From Nitzschia sp. DOCU1 (Eukaryota > Bacillariophyta > Bacillariophyceae > Bacillariales > Bacillariaceae): a stretch of DNA of 64,000 bases. Of this stretch, positions 1 through 11,240 are shown one piece after another (the stretch's first letter is position 1; the number at the start of each line of letters is the position of its first letter). The translations under genes and the position numbers were made by a program. Under the pieces are notes generated by a model, which was not told where the DNA came from, did not search any database, and worked only from the letters and a program-made list of their open reading frames with translations. The stretch covers positions 3,038,001-3,102,000 of the forward strand of contig OX595991.1 in NCBI GenBank assembly GCA_951394045.1, written 5' to 3'.

Positions 1-262
1 GGGCACGGGCAAAACGAATTCCGAAGGGGGCAACGACGAGGCTCGCATTCGACGTATAATTCTCAATCGAGCGGCACCAGTTGCGACAGCAAGTCGAGTC
101 AGAAATGGCGGCATTGTTTGACCCGTAGTATTGCGTTGAAAGGCTCAGAGTCCGGTAGAAGGAACAGGCCAGTGTCACGGTCTCGTTCCTAGGAAAATTG
201 GCCATGCAGGGCTGAGCCACCTGCTGCGTGATCCACATAAGAGCATCACTAATCGGGCCCAT
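1..262 (-). CDS. partial cysteine-containing hypothetical protein, runs off left edge
   Basis: Reading the minus strand from an ATG at 260-262 gives an open frame of about 87 codons with no stop before the window edge. An in-frame TAA lies just upstream, so the ATG at 262 is the first possible start unless an intron ends at the CCAG about 20 bases upstream. The peptide has a Cys-Cys pair and spaced single Cys residues (T-C-C-R-N-W-C) and no obvious signal peptide. I do not recognise the family. The gene continues outside the window, so coding status rests only on the open frame and is uncertain. Confidence 0.35.
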   Translation of the reverse strand, partial: MGPISDALMWITQQVAQPCMANFPRNETVTLACSFYRTLSLSTQYYGSNNAAISDSTCCRNWCRSIENYTSNASLVVAPFGIRFARA

Positions 263-1709
263 ATTTTTTTGGGGTAAACTGGCCGTTTATGATTTATGGC
301 GGAAGTTTATGGGGCTCTTCGCTTCGCATCACCAACCGCGTCATGGATATTTCCCCTTGATATTTTAGCTATTCCTACGTAGTGACGTTGATACTAGACA
401 TATACTCATACCTTAAATATTGATTCGTTTTGGTCGGCAGAACTGACGACAACGAGGATGATGTGATGATCCTTTCTTGCCAACGATAATTGGATCGACA
501 TTACACCCCCCCTGCTTCCTTTACATCCCTTTGTCCCATGATATGTGGCAATGCTGTCGGATTTGGAGGCGCTGGGCATGGCATTTGTTTTGAGACCGCA
601 GACTGATACAGAAACAACAAGTTGATTGTTGCTTTCACTGCTGCTTTTGCGCTCGCTCTCTCTTTAGCATCGGACCCATCTTCGACCGTGCAAATGGTCA
701 CTGTGCTTGGGTTATCACTAAACTACTTTGGGAGATCGAAACGTTGAGCGACGGTGAAGTTGCGGTAAATGAAGGCGTTGTTTTGTCCTTCTTGTTGTGG
801 TGGTCGTCGGCATTGTGGATTTGATCGAACGGTTCGGCGGGAGAGGAAGCACTTTGCATAAACATATTCGCAATCGTATATGTTTCAATGCTCTTCTGAT
901 TGATATTTTGTGGTTTGGTATAAATCGCCTGTTTATCTGTCGTCATAAATTTTTGAGCATATTTCATAAATTTTTGAGCATAGATTTTCCCCGGTAAGTG
1001 ATGCCAAAGTACGTCGTTTCGGATAAACGGGTCATTTATACCCCCCGATAAGTGATGCTCTAAGGCATGTGCTCCCAAGAACCTAAGTGAGCTATGAGTC
1101 TACTGATAGATCCCACGTGCCCGATGGCAGATAGCTAGATCTATATACAGGCTTTGATTTATCTACAGCGTACTCGCACTTGCTGCAGCGGCAGTGTTCT
1201 ACTCTCGCATCATCGATCAGGCTCAAGCTGTTTGGTAGCCAAAGGGAGTACAACCTCTAGTTCGTGCATGGCGCATCATGTCAGTCACATTGTGAAGATG
1301 CCATCGTTCCAAGTCGTTCCAAGTCGGCAGTCAACGCGCTCGCCTTCCCACCCCAAAAGCTTCCAAGAAATTCTCATGGGAACTGTGGGGGAATGTCATA
1401 ATTACTTTTTGTTTAATGACGACCTGCCTTACTTAACGGTTCACTTTGCCTTCGAAATCACTTTCCTCAACCTTTTTTATGGAAGACGCGAAGTTGGAAC
1501 GAAAACTGCACAGACCGGGCAAGCCGTGATGCGCCTTCACACGGTGGTACGAATGAATTTCGTCCACCCCCCGCGCTTTCAAAAACAACTGTGAACCACC
1601 AACATCTATAAGATATGTGCGAGACCCACCCCAAAAGCCAAAAACGACTCACAATTTACGAAAGCAGCACAGCAATTCAATTGCGTATTGAATAATCGGT
1701 CGCCACACC
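263..1709. other. intergenic, no supported gene
   Basis: Short overlapping frames occur on both strands but lack ATG starts, domain-like composition or splice logic. A 16-base direct repeat (cataaatttttgagca) stands near 945-980. I see no RNA gene. Confidence 0.5.
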
Positions 1710-2456
1710 ATGATGTGCCAGAGACAGTCTTCTTTCACCATCAATTCGTTTGCATCGAAACAAGCCGAGATTGTGTACACTTCCTTCTTGTCGTCCCAGT
1801 CTTCTTTGTTTTCGAACTCTGGCGAAGGTTGTGGCCATGGCGATGATTATCGACTTGATGCATCAAAGCACGGCAGCTGGCCAATTCATCTTGACCTCTT
1901 AAGAAGCAACTTTGACTTTTCCGAAATTTTCCCGTTGATTGAGCTTCAAGTTGCGGGCAACTCTACCACTACACGAGCCCAGAAGGAAGCGTCTGAAGAA
2001 GTCAAAGAAATCTTTTCCAGAACTCTGGAAACCTTGTTTACCGGGAAGTCAGCATCGGCTCGATTGGTCCTGCTCGTTCAAATTTATCTTTCGCATGACG
2101 ATAAAGACCGAAGGCGCCATCCAACTACTTGCAGTACAACCAATAAGAAGAAAAGGAAAAGCAGCGCCCTGTCGTCCATCAAAGTGGCCTACTCTGTGTT
2201 CAACCGGGAAACGCGAAAGTTCCTCATGGCAAAAGAGGTTTTGACAACGAAAAATAATGATCAACCAAGTCAAAAGAAATTGTCTGTTCTATCAAAGCTT
2301 TTTATCAGTCACGATGACAACAAGAAGAAGGGGCAACAAACGTTGAAAGACAAGGCATCAATCTACGCGCATACGATTGTCGACGAAGTGTCCTCTTTGC
2401 GGTGGAACAATTCGGGAAGATTTAACGAACCATTTCACATTAGGAATAGTGTTTAA
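1710..2456 (+). CDS. hypothetical protein, 248 aa, Ser/Lys-rich
   Basis: An ATG-ATG start opens a 248-codon frame ending in TAA. The protein has a Ser-rich N-terminal third, an acidic/amphipathic stretch around residues 90-115 and a basic middle (KKKRKS), which could be a nuclear signal. Two similar segments, LSHDDKD near residue 130 and ISHDDNK near 205, hint at an internal repeat. No known domain is recognised. The frame is the longest in the first 2.5 kb and ends about 110 bp before the convergent GNAT gene. It may be a lineage-specific protein or, less likely, a chance frame. Confidence 0.5.
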   Translation: MMCQRQSSFTINSFASKQAEIVYTSFLSSQSSLFSNSGEGCGHGDDYRLDASKHGSWPIHLDLLRSNFDFSEIFPLIELQVAGNSTTTRAQKEASEEVKEIFSRTLETLFTGKSASARLVLLVQIYLSHDDKDRRRHPTTCSTTNKKKRKSSALSSIKVAYSVFNRETRKFLMAKEVLTTKNNDQPSQKKLSVLSKLFISHDDNKKKGQQTLKDKASIYAHTIVDEVSSLRWNNSGRFNEPFHIRNSV

Positions 2457-2564
2457 AGTAACATATAATCTGTTACGATCCTGCAAGCAATATAGACAAC
2501 ACGGTATTTGAAATTTGAAAACCTAGTACTAGCCACAAGTAGATCATCCTATCATGTGTTATTC

Positions 2565-3533
2565 TTATCCCAACGTGGGATGAATGAGAGCAATGTATGA
2601 GTCTCGCTTGCCCGGAAAAGGCACTCCTTTCATGGTCATCGCACCCAACTCAAAGTTCGTTTCAAACTTTGCTTTGGATAGGATTTGGACCAATGGCGCG
2701 TGGTCAGATACAATGAGCGCCAGCTGCGTCGGGCCTTCCCCGGAAGCGGTCTTGTAGTAATCGCGGATTCCTTGAAGCAGGGTCGGAACTAGGTCTACCT
2801 GCCCTAGAATGGGACCCGCTACAACGACTGGGCTCTGCGGATACAGAGTCATCAAGGCAGCGACAACGACCTTGTCATCTCGCACAATCGTTGCCGTCAA
2901 AACGAATGGATAGCCATGAATAGCACGAAGTGTCTCTGAGCGATCTAAACCCGTCGCTTCCAGATCCATTGCCAAGATCTCGTCTAGCCGTGTCGTACTT
3001 TGCTCAATCTGGACCGCATCTTGAGACGGCAGTATGCTCTCGTCCTCCCAACAGAGCTTGTCAAAGCCGGCAGACATTCGAGTCACGGTACTGACTCTTT
3101 CAAAGCCCATCTTCTCGTACATGGGTCTTCCTAATTCCGTGCAGGTCCCCAAGATGTGCATGGGGTCGGTACTCGGAGTATTCATGGCAGTTTCGAGCAA
3201 GGTTCTACCAAGCCCCAGGCCTCGTGCCTCCCGGCTGACGAGCATCATTCCATAGGCGTAGTCGCGCGAGCCATAGGCAATCCGAAGGACACATCCCAAT
3301 AGATCTACGATGTCGGGCTCCTCCTTTGAATCTGGCTTTTGCAGTACCAGGACCTCCACATTACCCGCATAGAGAAGAAACTTCCACTGCTCTTCGCCAT
3401 AACTGCTCATTTCCGTCGTTGACGACAGTCGGGCCAAGGAAGGAGCAATGGCATCCTTTTCTTTGCGGGTCGAAAGAATCGTGACTTGGGGACATTGATC
3501 GGAATCCTTTTCAGTTGAAAGGGACATGGTCAT
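2565..3533 (-). CDS. GNAT-family N-acetyltransferase, 322 aa
   Basis: The protein carries the acetyl-CoA pyrophosphate-binding loop of the GNAT fold: residues 99-112 read SREARGLGLGRTLL, matching the R/Q-x-x-G-x-G/A signature of motif A. It is followed by a motif-B-like YEKMGFERV segment typical of the last GNAT helix and strand. Known family role: transfer of acetyl from acetyl-CoA to an amine. The C-terminal half (about 170-322) resembles the extra GNAT-like domain found in YitH-type two-domain proteins, so this is probably such an enzyme; the substrate cannot be told. No targeting peptide is evident. The start is the outermost ATG; a second ATG lies two codons in. It is divergent from the fibrillin gene. 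Confidence 0.8.
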   Translation of the reverse strand: MTMSLSTEKDSDQCPQVTILSTRKEKDAIAPSLARLSSTTEMSSYGEEQWKFLLYAGNVEVLVLQKPDSKEEPDIVDLLGCVLRIAYGSRDYAYGMMLVSREARGLGLGRTLLETAMNTPSTDPMHILGTCTELGRPMYEKMGFERVSTVTRMSAGFDKLCWEDESILPSQDAVQIEQSTTRLDEILAMDLEATGLDRSETLRAIHGYPFVLTATIVRDDKVVVAALMTLYPQSPVVVAGPILGQVDLVPTLLQGIRDYYKTASGEGPTQLALIVSDHAPLVQILSKAKFETNFELGAMTMKGVPFPGKRDSYIALIHPTLG

Positions 3534-4076
3534 GGATAGTTGCTAGATATAGCGTCTGGGTAGAGGGGGTGAAACTTGGGTCGACCCAGCGTTCTTTGCA
3601 GGTGGCTTTTCCAAATCGCAGAGGAGTTTGACGGGAAAAGGTGCGCGGTTGCGGTGGATACGCCTGGCTGGTGATAGGAAAAGGATTGGTTTCGTATTAA
3701 TGACCTTTTCATGTTGATGAGTAGTCCAAGCTCATGAATCTCGCCATCGTCGTCATTGGAACAACATGGAATGCAGGAAGGGAGAAGTCAATGGCAGCAC
3801 AGCAAGGAAAGTGCCAAACATCAAGCTACGAGATGCGATTATGACATGGGACAATACATGGTATGGAAGCATACGCTGGCTGATACGTACCTATAGCTGT
3901 ATCGGCACGATCTTTGCTCGGGCAACTTCAACGCGTGCAATCCTACTACCGACCGTAGCCCGCCAACGAATTTGCTGCCGAGACATCAACCACAAATCTC
4001 TCTATTCGACTTTTGACACAGCATTCGAAAGTCACACGGGAGCACATAAAACAATTCTACACCAATAGCTTTTACA
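3534..4076. promoter_or_regulatory. shared upstream region of divergent GNAT and fibrillin genes
   Basis: These 543 bases separate two genes pointing away from each other, so they must hold both promoters. Only weak open frames without a credible protein are present. No specific motif is claimed. Confidence 0.45.
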
Positions 4077-5183
4077 ATGAATCAACGTACGGTCACCTTT
4101 ATCATTGTCTTGGCCGTTGCAACAGAATTTTGGGTTACTCCTGCTGCTGCATACGCGCCTCTTTCGAGCCGGCCTTTCATTGTCAAATCCAGCGGCCTAC
4201 AATCAAGTTTCATACAGTCAAGAGTGTTTTCATCTTGGGCGGGATCCAAAGATGGGCCATTCCCTAGCCATCGATCCATGTCAACCGCAGCCGGCGATGA
4301 AATATTGGTCAATCAACTCATCGAGTCGGTGGAGCAACGAGGAAATTCCCAGAGCTCTGCCGAGGACGACCAAAACATCAAAGCCGTGATTCATCAATTG
4401 ACCAGAAATAATTCTACCGACGTGGATTTTGATGCTTTGATTGGATATTACAATGTATCCTGTACTTTAACAGCGCGGCCAAAGGACAATCCGGTTGGAG
4501 GCAAATGGACACGGCGTGGATCCACACAAAATCTGTGGGTCATTCGACGTACCTTGCAACATGTCTTGCCGAAACGACCAAATGGTCTTGCCAACGCCGT
4601 TGCACAAGCCGTCAATGTTATTCGGCTGGATCTCTTGTTTGGATGGATTCCAGTTTGGATTGTCTTGCGCGGAGATGCCGTTCCCTTAAATCGCGACGAT
4701 GACGACGACAACAACGCTGCTTCGAACCCTAAGCTACTGCCAGATTTGTCGCCATGGGCAATCCGGGCCTATTTTGATCGACCACGAATTGCTTTTGGAA
4801 AATTTGTGTTTTCGTTTGGACCGACATCGAGCGTAGTGTTGGATACTCCTTATGTTGATCAACGGATTCGTATCGGGAAGGGCGGGACGTCAGGGACTTT
4901 GTTCGTCTTTCGTCGAGTGCCCGAGGACGACACAGAAGCTACGACGGAATGGAAATGGTTGCTGGACGAAGATAGGCAAAAGTCGTTTGTAACCAAGCGC
5001 AAAGCAGCAGTGGCAGTAGGATTGGTGGGAATTATGAGTGCACTGACGGCCGCCTTTTTTCAGGGTCTCACACGAAAGCTGTCAGCGGCGGCCGCTTTAT
5101 TGTCGTCCATTTGCTTGATTTGGATAGCTCTGGGGACGGGTGGAATTGAAACAAGGGGAGATACATATGCAAGAGGAAAATAA
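4077..5183 (+). CDS. plastid lipid-associated protein (PAP/fibrillin), 368 aa
   Basis: The N-terminus is a hydrophobic signal peptide (about residues 1-25) followed by the ASAFAP-like AAAYAPL, the diatom bipartite plastid-targeting signature. Residues about 60-280 fit a PAP/fibrillin domain: an LIESVEQRG helix at its start, YYNVSCTL and QNLWVIRRT segments, and the hallmark end pattern YVDQRIRIGKGGTSGTLFVF. Fibrillins bind lipids or prenylquinones and associate with thylakoids or plastoglobules. Unusually, a C-terminal hydrophobic pair (about 315-355, GLVGIMSALTAAF and SSICLIWIALG) suggests membrane anchoring rather than peripheral association. No introns are needed. The ligand is unknown; the domain call is strong. 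Confidence 0.82.
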   Translation: MNQRTVTFIIVLAVATEFWVTPAAAYAPLSSRPFIVKSSGLQSSFIQSRVFSSWAGSKDGPFPSHRSMSTAAGDEILVNQLIESVEQRGNSQSSAEDDQNIKAVIHQLTRNNSTDVDFDALIGYYNVSCTLTARPKDNPVGGKWTRRGSTQNLWVIRRTLQHVLPKRPNGLANAVAQAVNVIRLDLLFGWIPVWIVLRGDAVPLNRDDDDDNNAASNPKLLPDLSPWAIRAYFDRPRIAFGKFVFSFGPTSSVVLDTPYVDQRIRIGKGGTSGTLFVFRRVPEDDTEATTEWKWLLDEDRQKSFVTKRKAAVAVGLVGIMSALTAAFFQGLTRKLSAAAALLSSICLIWIALGTGGIETRGDTYARGK

Positions 5184-5921
5184 AAACATTGTGGCAAGGA
5201 TCTTGTTCAAGGGGGTTTCACACAAGCAATGACGAAGTCACATCCTATACTCTATGACAAGGCCAAATTCCGGTGCCTTTGACACGCGCTCTTCAGAAGA
5301 ATGTGACGTTGCTCAAAAGTCTGTGTGACGCCACCACCGACTAGGGAAACAAGCGCTTTTAGAGTTGACCCTTGACGTTTCTCATCAAAAGAGAACCTGC
5401 ACCAGTCTCGAGTTTGTTGACGGCATCTTCCATTTTATTCGGTGAACTCTGCGGTATTTGTAGAATCTCGGGGGGAGCCTGATTCCTTGCTCGATCGGTA
5501 CTTCCTCATCATCAACGGCCTACAGCCGTTCAAAAGATGACGAGCTACGCAGCAGTCACACTCGTTACGTCGTGAGCGGTAATCCGGCTAGGCCAACCAA
5601 GGTAACTTTATCGACTACTAGACAGCCGATACACGCTACTGCCTTTGTCACGCTATTTCTGTGGTGTATTAGGGTAGCCGACAATCCACAGGACATCAGC
5701 GAACTCAACACGGACACGTTCTTTGACCCACCGATTTGACCGATGGAGTGCATGACGGGGTCGACGTCGCCCGGCGCGTTTTCATTGGTCGACTGAGTCA
5801 AAGTGCTGACTCATCGCGGAGATTTCTCACTCGCTCTCTTTCTCATTGCTGACGAGATCGCGATGACAATGGCGGAATCTCGGCTCAGCGAACAAGATGG
5901 AAGCCCTTGGGTCCACGAAGC
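5184..5921. other. intergenic
   Basis: This 738-base stretch holds the 3' end of the fibrillin transcript and the promoter of the next gene. Short frames on both strands are not convincing. No repeat or RNA gene seen. Confidence 0.45.
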
Positions 5922-7319
5922 ATGTACGGCTGTAACAAAAGGCAGCTGCGAAAGCAAGGAAGATCGGGACGTGTTGGCACTACAAAGCATATTCTTTGTG
6001 GATTGCAAATATTCATGTTGTTGACTTGGGTTGTTATGCTTCTTTTCTCTCTGTTTGGCAAAAGGGGAACAGTTGCAAACGGAATGGTAACCTCTTCGAC
6101 TTCTTCGTTCTCTTCCACGTCCAAGAGACCCTCCAAAATAGACGTTGAAGATAGACTACGGGGTGCTCTTTGGGGGGTAAGTATTTAGACGTATCCTTTC
6201 GTGACACACTGTCTCCTTGCGCTCACAAGGGCATTTGCGCTTTTCCGCCAGTATTTTGCCGGCGATGCTTTGGCGGCACCTACCCATTGGTTTTACGGTG
6301 GAGAAAGACAAGTGGTTGCTGAGTATGGGAAACCTATTACGGATTACACCAAACCAAACATGAACCTGGCTGGATCAATCCTGAACAAATCCAATCTGAA
6401 CGGCGGTGGACGAAGCTCGTGGGGTGCCTCATCGGGTGAACAATCGAAGTCGATAATTGGGGATGTCATCAATCACGGAAAGAAAGACTTGTGGAGTCCC
6501 AATAAATCTATCCACTACCATGCTACTCTTGAAAAGGGCGAAAATACTTTGGAAGCGCAAATCGGTCGAGTACTAATGAAAAGTATCGTTGCAATGGGCG
6601 GCAAGTTTGATCTGGATCATTTTCGAAAGGCCTACATTGAATTCATGACTACCCCAGGAAGTCACAATGATACTTATGCTTCAACTTGTCATCGAATGTT
6701 CTTTTCCAACCTCATTCACCGAAAGCTTCCGCCAGAGCAATGCCCAGACAACGACCAGCACAACGTGGACACAGTCGACGGGTTAGTTCTTCCTACCATT
6801 GCTGCAATGGTCGATCCTGCAGCTGCTAGCGTTTGTGCCAGTGCCACCAGGAAGTCAAAGATCCTGGAGAATGCCTCAAGTTTGTGGGGTCGTGTAGTTC
6901 AAGCGGCTCTTCTGCAATCCGACGATGCTGCCTTTTCGGAAACCCTTTCGCAATTTTCACAGCAGGCAATCGGAAGGGCGCCCAACCCGAACATTAACGA
7001 CAGTCGAACAATGTCGGCATGTTACCTTTCCCAATCGCTACCAGGCCTCATTGATATGATGGTGAAATATGCGACCCTACCCTCCGAGGATCGTGTTTGG
7101 CTAGGCCTTGTCGCAAACGCCAATGTAGGGGGTGAAAATGTCCACCGAGGATCGGTCATGGGTGCTGTTCTTGGGGCCCGGGTAGGCGCATCCAATCTAC
7201 CAGCCAAACTGATCGATGGATTGTACGCTCAGGAACAGCTGGCAAATGAAATCGATGACTTTGTTGCAGCTGTTCTGCCGAAGCTCGCAGAGAACAACAA
7301 CTCTCAGGAAAAAGAATAG
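5922..7319 (+). CDS. ADP-ribosylglycohydrolase-like protein with N-terminal membrane anchor (2 exons, 440 aa)
   Basis: Two exons, 5922-6176 and 6252-7319, join in phase across a 75-nt GTAAGT...CAG intron and recreate the family's N-terminal signature LRGALWG/YFAGDALAAPTHW, which the paralog at 47856 has in one exon. The fold family (DraG/ARH) removes ADP-ribose from proteins or metabolites. Residues about 24-46 form one hydrophobic anchor. The C-terminal glycine motif is GGENVHRGSVMGAVLGA; classical enzymes have two metal-binding Asp in GGDxDT here. The canonical TDDT of motif 1 is also missing (GENT instead). Another candidate active motif is SHNDTY, shared by both paralogs. It is probably a divergent or non-hydrolytic member. 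Confidence 0.78.
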
Positions 7320-9357
7320 TTGTGAAGACACCTTACGATGCACTTTACAGTTCCTGGTACGACTAGCAGCGTGGTAGCATGTGATAAGAGAACCGTAAAC
7401 TGATGCTGGATACAGTAGTCTATTACCTGGTACTCTAGGTAATGCAGATTCGGTTTGTCGTGCTACAGCCCCGTACATATCTGATGGAAAGATGAAACAA
7501 AAAGTGGGGAGATCGTCTTATCAAGCCCCAACAAGAAGACAAGAATCAATCAAGAAGCGGCGAAGAAACCAGAGCTTGATTTTTCAAAGAGCAGGCATAT
7601 TAAAATTGTCCTCCCTAAATCTAGGAGGAATTTCGCTGGTAGTTTTCTTCCAGGGAACATAAGTTTCTGATGACATTCGCTCTGAAAGTATTACATGTTA
7701 CCGAACCTTTCGCTGCCGTCCTGTTCTCGCCTCTTGGGCCCAGTGAGTTTCTGGTTACAACCGCTGCCGGTAAATGGCGGAAGCAGGCTTTTAGCTAGCG
7801 TTTCTTTCTCGTCGATAGTAGATAGCTATTCCTGAGGAACGACACACGGCGCCGAATGTACCTACCGTAGTCAAGTGCTTCTTGATCTTCTGTAGCAAAC
7901 AACGCCCCTCCGCGGCTGAGCAGAATTGTTGCCGGTAGTAGTCTATTAGTGATGAAGCAAGTAGAGTTCTGATTCTCTGGCCTGTGACATTCTCTGCTTG
8001 AACAGAACCGTAGAGGTTCGCCTATGAAGCTCGGCCCAGAACAAAGAACAACCAAATTCAGCCTTCTTTACTTCACCGTTGGGGAAGATGTGGAATGAAT
8101 TCGGACTGTCATCTCACAAATTTCGAAAAAACGAAACGCTACTAGTGAACCCCTTTTAAAATACAACTATGACTAACCCCAGCCTCTTTGCTTCACGAAG
8201 AACGATGTCCTGCGCCATTTCGTCGGGGCTGTCCTCCCACCGCCGCCGTCCTCGTGAAAGGGCCCCCCTCCTTTATCTTCGTGCAACAGATTCTACCATC
8301 ACCATGGCAGTTTCGGAATCACAAGCATCCCGTCGAACAAGAAGGGAAAGGTTATCCAGCATCATTGATGCTGCGCTCACTACTACCCTTGCTGGTGCTG
8401 AATACGATGATGATGACGACGACGAACATTCTGGCTGTGAACAGCAATAGCGAGAAGACTCAGCAAGAACCACAATGAGCACTGCGAGGATCATCAAGAG
8501 CACCACCAACAACAGTAAGAGGCATGCTACTGCTGACGAACAAGAAGGGGAAATTGTTGTTGGTGCTGCTCGTCGCGGTGCTGCCAGCACAGCTCGTCGT
8601 CCTAGTACTCAGCCAGCAGTTCTTAAAGCTGGTGCACTGTTGCGGCGACCGTCGTCGGTGCCCCTCACACAGAAGCAGCAGACAAGGAAGAAGGAGAGGA
8701 AGGGCAGCAATGCCCCGGCCCGTGATCACCGAGGAGGCGACAGGAGGGCCCACCAGGACATCCTTGCTGGCTGCAGCGTTTCTCCCGTGCTGCAGGTGGT
8801 GCTGCGGCCTCGCTCCCCCTGCCTCCTAGTGTGTCCTTGGTGGGTTGGGCTAGCATCGTGTGTCTTCGATTAGAATGGTGGTATACAGGAAGAATGTAAA
8901 ATAGTGCATGCAGTATGATAGTAACAGTTTTGGCCTTCCTTTACTCCGTCATCCGGGTACCTTTTTTGGTTTTGCAGGGGTTGACATTTAGTGTCCAGTG
9001 CGACAAAAATTATTTATGCCATCCCGAATGAGCTTTCCGTTCGGCTCACCTGGCTCGATGAAATTGGTGCATCCGAAATTTAGAGAGCGAGAAATCTTGC
9101 TTCTCCCTCCAATCACATGTACGATTGACGTCCACGTGCCACAATTACTTACAACGACGTGGTTCATTGGCATTATGTGGTTCCGATACTCCGCGATTGT
9201 TGGATGCAAGAACGTGACGAATGAATGCGGCCCGCCACAACACATGGTGTGGGTTAGCTTCTACTCACAACTTGGTTTCGCCACAGTCCTCCATCTTCGA
9301 CAAAGACTTGAAACAAGTTATTCCCGCCATAGTAGACGTTCATACATTGTCCAAAGC
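7320..9357. other. intergenic with low-complexity stretch
   Basis: About 2 kb without a supported gene. Between 8169 and 8873 several overlapping frames on both strands are open, because the DNA is rich in GAT/GAC and CTG/CAG-type triplets; none gives a domain-like protein. Confidence 0.4.
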
Positions 9358-9786
9358 ATGCCTCCTCTTCAAGCGCAATTGTATTCTCAAGATAGCCCTA
9401 CCACCGATCGTCGTCAAAGGCGCCGTGGTTCCGCTCAAGTGCCTCCAGGTTTGCTGAAGAAACATATCTCTCTGGAACCTGGGTTGGAAGAGCCTTCGGG
9501 AGTGTGCTTGTATGCCCATGATGCCGTCGTCACTGCGGGAGATGCCGAGCTGGATGCCTTGATGATGAGTCATCACGACCTCTTGACGAATAATGGCTCT
9601 TCCAGTTCTCTGAACTCCCCTCTGGGACGCAGCGGTGCTGGCAGAGAGGAAGCTCGACGACGCGCTTCGGAAGCTCGAGCCGCTAGAATGGCAGCGGCCA
9701 AGGAAAAGGAACGAGCAGAGCAAGAAATGGGTCCTTTCTGTTTCAAACTCATGTCATGCTCGGACAGTCCCTGCGTCATTTCGTGA
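9358..9786 (+). CDS. small hypothetical protein, 142 aa, Ala/Arg/Glu-rich helix
   Basis: The frame is open further upstream, but composition becomes protein-like only from the ATG at 9358 (MPPLQAQLYSQD). It has a basic RRQRRR patch, a mid region with GVCLYAHDAVVTAGDAELD, and a charged Ala/Arg/Glu helix (EEARRRASEARAARMAAAKE) that could form a coiled coil, ending in a short Cys-containing tail. No family is recognised. It may continue by splicing near its stop. Support is composition and length only. Confidence 0.35.
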   Translation: MPPLQAQLYSQDSPTTDRRQRRRGSAQVPPGLLKKHISLEPGLEEPSGVCLYAHDAVVTAGDAELDALMMSHHDLLTNNGSSSSLNSPLGRSGAGREEARRRASEARAARMAAAKEKERAEQEMGPFCFKLMSCSDSPCVIS

Positions 9787-11240
9787 GACTTGTTGGCAAA
9801 GGTGCTGTGGAGTAACTCCACCCTTGTTTGATTCGAATAGTCCACCCTCCTCCCTCTTCCTACACCTTTCATTTGCAGTTGGTTCATCTCGAGAAAGCGA
9901 GGCAGTTCTTGATCGCAAGGCAACATCACAGGACGTGTCGCAAGTGAACGTGTGACCAGTACAGTGTTGGAAATGTTCGTCGTTGTTCTTGAAGATCCTG
10001 GGTGTCCGGTCAGAACGGGAGCTCGCGCAACGATTTTACGGCGATGAAATGTATTCGGAGGCTCCCGATCCTCATTCTTCTACTCGTAGACTCGCCGAAG
10101 TCATATAAACCCTAACTTAGATACAGTAACTGTTTTCAGTATCAAGAACACTCCTGGGTCTACGATGCGGCTAACGATGACTGCTGGTTAAAAATGGAGA
10201 TATTCCGTATGCTCGGCGGCCAGAAACACAATAGTGGGCGGCGCAATTGTAGCGAGCTAGTTGAACTCTAGGTAGATGAATGATAGACGCCTTCGACTCC
10301 TAGCTGTGCCGCACCGCTGGGGTAGACTTTGCGGACTCACGCACTTCGCAGGCGCGGCTACTGCCGTGCCTCACAGTGTCAAAGAAGACGGAAAGCCGTA
10401 CGATTGGGACTTCTATGGGTTGATATAATCCAGGTACGCCCACTATCGAGGTAGTACGGTGCTTTACTGTATGTACACCTGCTACCGGTTCGATCCCAAG
10501 CGGGTGTAGTATCGAAATCTTCAGCATTAGGCATAACCGGGACTGTCCGATATCACTACATAGTTGAGTAATAGAGATCGCATCGAGTTCATCGCAACTG
10601 ACGACTACTTTCCTTTCTGTAGCCAAGGTACCTGATATGCTATCTCCCCAAGATTGGTAATACAGCCAATCGTCCACCGCCCATCAATGATTGCAAACAG
10701 CTAGCTAGCTAGATACTGCGAAGATGCGGATGATGGAACATGCATAAGGTTTGGTCTAGCTCTCGGTTGCTTGCTTTGTGCGACTGTACTTTGCAGAATA
10801 GCTTCGAGCTATTTGGAGGATGGAGAAACAGTTAAGCATCAACTAGCAAACTGCTAGCCTAGAGTTGGAGGAACATTGTGGATACGCTTCAAAGCTAGGC
10901 TAGTGATATGCGGCGATGGAAGAAGAGGACGATAACAATCAGCTATGGAGGGATGCCGGGACGCCGCTGTCAACCGATTGTAGGAAATCTGAAACCTCAA
11001 AACGGCGGGGGAAACGAGTACGAAAGACAAGGAGCGACAGCAGCTATAAATGGCACCGAGGCTTGCAAACATCCAAAGCATCCTGAACAATAACACGCCT
11101 CACTTTGCCAAAGAAACACCCACCGACAAAACAGCGAATCCATCTCCCAAGCACCCATTATGTTGTCCAATATTTCGTTTGTTTATTGCGTTTAGATGCT
11201 TCCAATCCGAAACATTCTTTTGTTTGTTTCCTTCCAGCGA
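9787..11240. other. intergenic
   Basis: No gene supported on either strand over about 1.45 kb. A T-loop-like GGTTCGATCCC near 10487 was tested and is not part of a tRNA (see rejected items). Confidence 0.45.

Noticed and set aside
1154..1594. 146-codon plus-strand open frame
   Set aside because: Starts without ATG, and its composition does not resemble a folded protein; no neighbour or splice support.
8169..8873. Several overlapping open frames of 90-130 codons on both strands
   Set aside because: Openness comes from triplet-rich DNA; translations are low-complexity, mutually overlapping and without domain features.
10480..10510. T-loop-like GGTTCGATCCC suggesting a tRNA gene
   Set aside because: The flanking bases do not pair into a T stem and no acceptor or D arm fits around it on either strand.
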